Source: Schoenoplectus triqueter
Taxonomy: Eukaryota > Streptophyta > Magnoliopsida > Poales > Cyperaceae
Assembly (NCBI GenBank): GCA_964058805.1
Contig: CAXKVV010001452.1
Coordinates: 1-40,758, forward strand
Length of the DNA stretch: 40,758 bases
Direction of reading: 5' to 3'
The number at the start of each line of letters is the position of its first letter. Position 1 is the first letter of the stretch. Shown piece by piece: positions 35,419-40,758 of this stretch. The notes under the pieces were generated by a model, which saw only the letters and a list, made by a program, of their open reading frames with translations, was not told where the DNA came from and did not search any database. The position numbers and the translations under genes are program-made.

Positions 35419-36987
35419 AATCTTATACTGTAAAAAGCCTAGAGCCTAGCCTACCACATTATCTTATTCACCTCATGAAAATGAGTTTGAATATTTTAGT
35501 CGTTGCAGATCTATTCAAAACAACTATCTATATAACTGCAGATTTTTTTATTTAAATATTAAAATATTATAATTATATTTATTTAATATTAAATTATAAA
35601 ATCTATAATAAAAACTATATTTAATTTTGAATGAGATTTTTGCACAATGTGAGTTAATGATTCATTATTATTATGGCAAGAAACGTAAATTATTATAACA
35701 TATATTATCACCATTAATTTCTTATCAAATATGCACAAAGTTGCTAAATAAAAAAAATAATATTATGGAAATAATAGTATATAAAGGAAAGAAATGAAGA
35801 GAAAGAGAGGGTCAATGGACGCGATCACATACATTCAATCAACCAAAAATAATTATTATCCGTTTAATTGGGAAATAAAATGGGTATAATAAAAAATTAT
35901 CATTTTCAATTCTTAAATACTTTATATAATATTATAGATATAAAGCACGAGATAGCATTATGCAGTCAGCTTTCTCTCATTTGTTGGCAACACTTGCAGT
36001 GTGCACGCGCTGAAAGCAAGCCAGTGGTGTCAAAAAACAACAGCATGTGAAATTACAAAGAGTAGCTATTAAACGCTGCATCGTTCTAAATATTAATTGA
36101 GTAAGACGTATTAAAATAATATGTCTTGGTGTTAACTTCATTTTTTAATTTAAGATATAATAAAAGGAACTTTCAATTTTCATTTTTTTTCTAAACAAAG
36201 TCTGCCACCGGTGGCGGAGCTTCAAAGAAAATTAAAAGGGGACAATAAATTTTAATTAACTATATCAATTAAGTAGGAGGGTCATTTTATACTTCAAATA
36301 AATTTTGGCTTAAAAGATGATAATATTTTAAGTTATTTTGAAATAATTGGGGGTCATAGCCAATGGCCCCAACTAATGTATATTTCATCATGAACTAATG
36401 AACTAAAAAATAATATATTAAAAAATAAAGTTTTTTCAAGTTCAAAAGTTCCTCAAAGTAACATGAAAATTGCAGCATATATGACACACTTGAGGGAAGA
36501 AAAATTGATATCTGACTCGCATGATAATTAATATACACACAACCCATCTATAAAAGATGTAATTTTTATAGACACACAACCCATTTATGAAATAACTAGC
36601 ATGATAATTAATATACACACGTACTTGTAATTTTTCCATTTTCTTTTAAAATGTCGAAACATTAAATATTACGACAATTGTTAAACTATTTGACTGTTGG
36701 CAAGTTATTGTCCGGAGTGCCTACGGGGCCTTTCCCCCCAAAAAAAGAAAAAGAAAAGTTGTTATCCGGAGGTGACACGAGGTCGTACCTAGAGATCACT
36801 CTAGACGTGTATGAATGTATGATATGAATCTCACACACAAAGAGGAATCTTTTTTTTTCTCTCTCAATTTTAAAACTTTTGACCATTTTAAAAGTTATTG
36901 CAAATATATATCGGAATGTATGCAATCACAATCAAATGTATGCGTTTACAACTTAATCATAATACTCTGAAAAATATTATAAAAATG
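35419..36987. other. AT-rich intergenic DNA, no gene
   Basis: Short ORFs on both strands show no recognisable domain. A near-repeat of GCATGATAATTAATATACACAC occurs at about 36519 and 36599. A run of TGGCGGAGCTTCAAAG-type sequence near 36212, together with GGGGTCATAGCCAATGGCCCC near 36350, resembles decayed retroelement or hAT ends. Confidence 0.4.
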
Positions 36988-37502
36988 CAAGGCTGCAAAC
37001 GAATCGAATTCGATCAAACTAGTTAGTGTTTAATTGAGTTTGATCTAAAATCAATTCAAACTATATCAAATTCGAACATCGAATTCAAATTAAATCAAAC
37101 TTGAACTAAAATAAAAAATTAGATGAAATCAATTATTTAAATTTTTACATTTATTTTCATATTATCATGAATAATTAGAGTTAAATTAATTAATATTTTC
37201 TTAATTTTATATTAAAATTTAAAAAAAAATAACTAATATTTATTTTGATTAATAATAAATTAACAATATCTTATTAATTTTATAATAAAATAATTATATT
37301 ATTAACATAATAGTTAATATATATATACAAATAATTGCATACCGAACTATTACGAATCATACTCAAATTAGTCCATTAAGAAAGTTATCGAAATGAACTT
37401 GAATCAAACTGACAAAAAAAATCTAATGAAATGAACTGAATTTGAACTAAAATCACATCAAACACCGAATAAATTATGAGTTATGATTTTTTTCCAACCT
37501 TA
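36988..37502. mobile_element. Candidate hAT-like element with AAGGCTGCAAACG end
   Basis: The left end CAAGGCTGCAAACGAATCGA and the inverted right end TAAGGTTGGAAAAAAATCAT enclose sequence with repeated TTCGATC/ATCAAACTTGAA motifs and an AT-rich centre. Flanking 8-mers match only partly, so the boundaries are tentative. Confidence 0.5.
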
Positions 37503-37706
37503 TAAACGCATGTGTTTGTAAGTGCTTATGTTTAAATTCAACCGTGAACACAAATATTTAGAGAGTAGAGATATCAGATATATTTATTATTTTTTTCATA
37601 ATAGAAATAATATGCTCAAAAGTTTCGAAATAAGGGATAGACAAAAAAAAAATTCCAGAGATCTATCTGAGAATGTGACTGCTACAGGTGCTGCGTGAAG
37701 CATGAT

Positions 37707-38241
37707 TAGGGCTGTAAATGAACTGAGCCGAGCTGAGTTGGATCAAGTTCGTGTTCAACTCATTAGCTTAACGAGTCGAGCTGACTCGCTAATTAATTCT
37801 GAATCAAAACCTTTTGTTTGAGATCAGCTCGTTAAGTTAACGAGCTAACCGAGCTAACTCGGTTCATTAAGACTAATTTAATAGTTAATAATACTTTTTA
37901 TGATATTTTATATTAAAATTTATATAAAAAAATATTAAAATAACTAATGATAAAATATTTCACATAATTTAATATAATAATTTAAGTACATATCATATTA
38001 TAAACTATTTATTATATTAAAAATCCATAATAAAAATATATAAATAATAAATATTAATAGTTTAACGAATTAAACGAGCCTAACGAGCCAAGCCGGCCTA
38101 CGCTCAAACTCAGTTCATTAACTTAACGAGCTTAACAAGCCGGCTGGTTAACGGCTCGGTCCATTAACGAGCGAGCCAATAACGAGTTGATCCCGAACTA
38201 GTCATGAACGACACGAGCCATAATTTTTTTTGCCAGTCCTA
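37707..38241. mobile_element. hAT-like element with GAGCCGAGC subterminal repeats
   Basis: The ends are TAGGGCTGTAAATGAAC and, inverted, TAGGACTGGCAAAAAAAA, with candidate 8-bp duplications AGCATGAT and AACGTGAT (6 of 8 identical). Subterminal AACGAGC/GCTCGTTA repeats lie on both sides of an AT-rich centre, a layout common in plant hAT MITEs. Its right end abuts the open frame described at 38241-38609. Confidence 0.65.
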
Positions 38242-38609
38242 AACGTGATTATGTGACCGTCATCAACCCAGGACTCGGCTACCGTCGCCCTCCGCCATGT
38301 GCAATCCTCTGCAATTGTAAACTCCAGCAATTCAGCGAATGAGGCTCTACTAGTTCTCCTGAGGCTGGAACTCTGCAGCTTTCCGTGTGCTGGATGTGCA
38401 AGAAATCTCTGGTTGACCCTTTTAATTTGATCGAGAAGTGTTAAAAATAACAAATAAATTGTAAGTAAACTAAAAGTAAATGAGACAGCACAAGACAAGG
38501 TGACATGAATGAGCAAGCTCTACCTATCCATTGACCCCCGGTGCTCCGGTGGAAGAGGAAGATACACTAATACAGCTAATGGTAATGCAACAAATATGAT
38601 AAACTGCAT
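38241..38609 (-). CDS. Possible two-exon gene fragment, unrecognised
   Basis: On the minus strand, ATG at 38609 opens a 28-codon exon to 38524 whose first half is hydrophobic (FIIFVALPLAVLVYLPLPP, like a membrane anchor). A GTAGAG donor follows. An acceptor (AAAAG) at 38419 leads in phase to an open frame from 38418 towards 38241, with an Arg/Ser-rich then acidic stretch (RRTSRASFAELLEF). The region is less AT-rich than its surroundings. No family is recognised. The frame then runs into the hAT-like element at 37707-38241, so any gene would be truncated or would need a further donor. It may equally be chance. Confidence 0.25.
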
Positions 38610-39217
38610 CCCCCTATCCAAATATTAATCCCTCAAGTAAAATAAGCACCAAAGTGTTAACATCAGGTACCACATTTCAAACAGCTGGATCAGTAAATTG
38701 CCATAATAAGCATAACAAATTTCATATTTTCTAATTGCAATGGATGAACCTGTACCAATGATTGTTTGGCATCTAATACCATCTGCTTTGTTACAGTAAG
38801 CATGAAGCATCAGAATCGAAAGCCACAAGACACACAACTACTAATCCTAAAATCAATAGCGCCCATCTATTTCTAGTACCTCGTTAATTCAAATAACAGC
38901 GCTTCAAATCTCCAAATCTCATGGAGTCATTAAATAGCATCTCTCCATGCACGATTTAATTAATTAATTGAATCAGTTTTTGCTATTGGCCTATTGGGTC
39001 TTCCTCCAATTTCGGAGTCGCAACATAACATATTCTAACCACATCACAAACTTAGGTACAAAGAAACAGATGGAGGAAGAGGCGAAGAGAGAGAACTGGT
39101 GGTCATTACTAGGAAATTAAAAATAAAAAATAAACACAAAGCGAGAGAACTGGATTAACATCGCCTTGGAGGGGTCGAGTCGAGGGCGATGGCTGAGATA
39201 TCGAGTCATTGTCGATG
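38610..39217. other. Intergenic or intronic stretch; no clear gene
   Basis: A 70-codon minus ORF (38625-38837) has no recognisable domain. From about 39140 to 39217 the composition becomes GC-richer and continues, across the inserted element, into the open region at 40089-40290. Confidence 0.4.
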
Positions 39218-40088
39218 GTGTTCTAAATCCGTACCCTCGAGTACGACATGAAATGACATGGGTAGAGAGCGGCACAACATGATTATCAGGCACGATGCTA
39301 TACAGTTTTGGATCCGTACTTTAATTGTATCATATCTATTTTTTTAAATCAACACAGTACAACACGTAACGATATATAATTTAGACATGATATAATACGA
39401 TACAACACGAAATGAAAGTACCACACGATACGACACAAATTCTACATTTTATAATGTTGACATCAAATCAATGATATGTTTTCAACTTTAACATTCATAT
39501 GATATTTGTATCATTCTTCTGAATCATATTTTCACGTAGCGAACATGATTCTAACTGACAAAAGAATGAGATTGAATGAGAAAGTATTTCAAGCTCTGAT
39601 TTTATTGAAGTAGTGGTTCGATGTAGAAAATATGTTTCAAGATAAATCGTGAATGTACTTAATTAATCGAGAAAAAGTTATACTGCAACAAGTTCTGACT
39701 TAAGTGAAATGATGTCAGAGATGAACTAGTACGTGAAGAAGAAGATTCATTTATGAAATACTCAAATTCATATATATATAATTATGAAGAATATAATTAT
39801 ACATTATTAAGATATGTTTGTCATAATTAAGGCATGATTAAGATATCTTTATCATGATTAAATCATATTATATTACATAAATACGATATGATTATAGACG
39901 ATACGATTAGACACGATACGATTACGCACAACACGGCAGACACAATATATCTTATTCGCGTCGTGTCATAACCATATTATGCTTCCCATCTATCAATTTT
40001 AGACACGATATGATACAATATAAAAAATATATACACAACATACTTTAAGACGATATGATATAAAATAATGCGAATTTAGAACACTAAC
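39218..40088. mobile_element. hAT-like element with GACACGATACGA repeats and perfect 8-bp duplication
   Basis: TGTCGATG flanks both sides (39210-39217 and 40089-40096). The left end GTGTTCTAAATCC matches the inverted right end TAGTGTTCTAAATTCG. Subterminal stretches are built of CACGATACGATT, ACGACATGAAATGACA and GATATGATAC repeats. It is 871 bp with no transposase. Confidence 0.82.
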
Positions 40089-40290
40089 TGTCGATGCATT
40101 TCTCGAGGATGAGGGGGGCTTTGTTCCCGAGGACATGGATTGTAAACCGAGAGGGAAAGTGGCGAATGAGGTAAAGAAGTTGAGAGGTTGGAGAATCACT
40201 CCCACTTTCTGTTCTTTTCAATGTCAGAACTGATCTAGACAGGCTATTGGGCTTAATATTTTCACTCATCAGCGAATCGATTAGCTCCAT
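40089..40290 (-). CDS. Possible exon split by a hAT-like insertion, unrecognised
   Basis: The minus strand has ATG at 40290 and an open frame through SLMSENIKPNS and LIRHFPSRFTIHVLG to the transposon border. If the element at 39218-40088 and one duplication are ignored, the frame stays open for about 30 more codons beyond the insertion. The plus strand is also open here and offers a GTAAAG donor near 40170, so the coding strand is uncertain. No family is recognised on either strand. Confidence 0.25.
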
Positions 40291-40395
40291 CGTTAAAGCA
40301 GATCGGAGGGTTGAAAATCACACTGCATAATTCAGCTTGGTGAAGTATGGAACACAATTATATATAGAGAAAAAAAAATATAACGTGTTCTTAAT

Positions 40396-40758
40396 CTCAT
40401 AAAGATCTTTTGAGAATTTAACTCAAAAAATATATTAAATCATTTCCAAATTTTAATTTATAATGCTCATTAAATTATTCATATGAAATTCTTATGGGAT
40501 GTAAAATTTTGAGATGTTTCGAGTTTTCTAAATCTTTATTTTTTTATTTTTGAAAATCAACTCTAAAATAATAATAAAATATTTAATATTTGTATATCAT
40601 TTTAAAAAATAAAAATGATGACTTAGAAATCTCGAAACACCCTAATCTTTTGCATCATATAATATTTTCATATGAGTAATTTAATGAGCATGATAAATCA
40701 AAATTTGGAGATGATTTGATATATTTTTGAAGTTAACTTCATAAAAGACCTCTGTGAA
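40396..40758. repeat. Long foldback (inverted repeat), reaching the window edge
   Basis: The left arm (about 40396-40545) and the right arm (about 40610-40755) are reverse complements with scattered mismatches. Shared blocks include ATATATTAAATCAT, CTCCAAATTTTGATTTAT, CATGCTCATTAAATTA, CTCATATGAAA and GTTTCGAGATTTCTAA. The loop is about 65 bases. It is probably a foldback MITE; its right end may lie outside the window. Confidence 0.75.

Noticed and set aside
1..40758. An operon-like or defence-type gene system
   Set aside because: The only recognisable genes are three unrelated plant genes with their own introns. No cluster of cooperating genes, toxin-antitoxin pair, phage or viral genes was found.

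Overview
This window looks like a piece of a plant (angiosperm) nuclear genome. It is strongly AT-rich, its genes are split by introns of 0.1 to 3.7 kb with GT..AG borders, and the space between genes is filled with small non-autonomous DNA transposons. The three recognisable genes all belong to plant families. I cannot name the species. There is no sign of bacterial, organellar or viral coding content.

Layout. (1) 262-4134 (+): a two-exon fasciclin-like arabinogalactan protein gene of the FLA15-18 type. Its 2.5-kb intron holds two adjacent foldback elements. (2) 4135-7434: intergenic, no gene seen. (3) 7435-9906 (-): a complete six-exon gene for the mitochondrial-type Fe-S co-chaperone HscB (a J protein with an N-terminal CxxC/CxxC finger), tail to tail with the FLA gene. 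(4) 9907-21716: about 12 kb of transposon-derived DNA. It includes a hAT-like GC-rich element (14728-15409), two elements with Mutator-like 9-11 bp target duplications, and a PIF/Harbinger-like element (17929-19266) carrying about 1 kb of ATA/ATC-type simple repeat. (5) 21717-29609 (-): a complete six-exon YABBY2-type transcription factor gene (181 aa), whose introns 1, 3 and 5 contain transposon copies. (6) 29690-40758: more transposon-derived DNA. One hAT-like copy sits directly upstream of the YABBY TATA box, and there is a CACTA-like element, three further hAT-like families and a terminal foldback. Two exon-like islands (38241-38609 and 40089-40290) may belong to an unrecognised gene.

The three genes have unrelated jobs: cell-surface adhesion/AGP, Fe-S cluster delivery, and lateral-organ polarity. 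Nothing suggests they act together. The most distinctive feature is a family of GC-rich hAT-like elements built of CGGGT/CCCGA runs. Four copies have recognisable 8-bp target duplications; one lies in a YABBY intron and another, inverted relative to it, lies against the YABBY core promoter. A second notable family has Mutator-like ends and carries arrays of a near-palindromic motif (CGCCACTG-N-CAGTGGCG type) spaced about 30 bp apart. All gene models were spliced by hand. Frames, phases and lengths close exactly, but no database search or transcript data were available.
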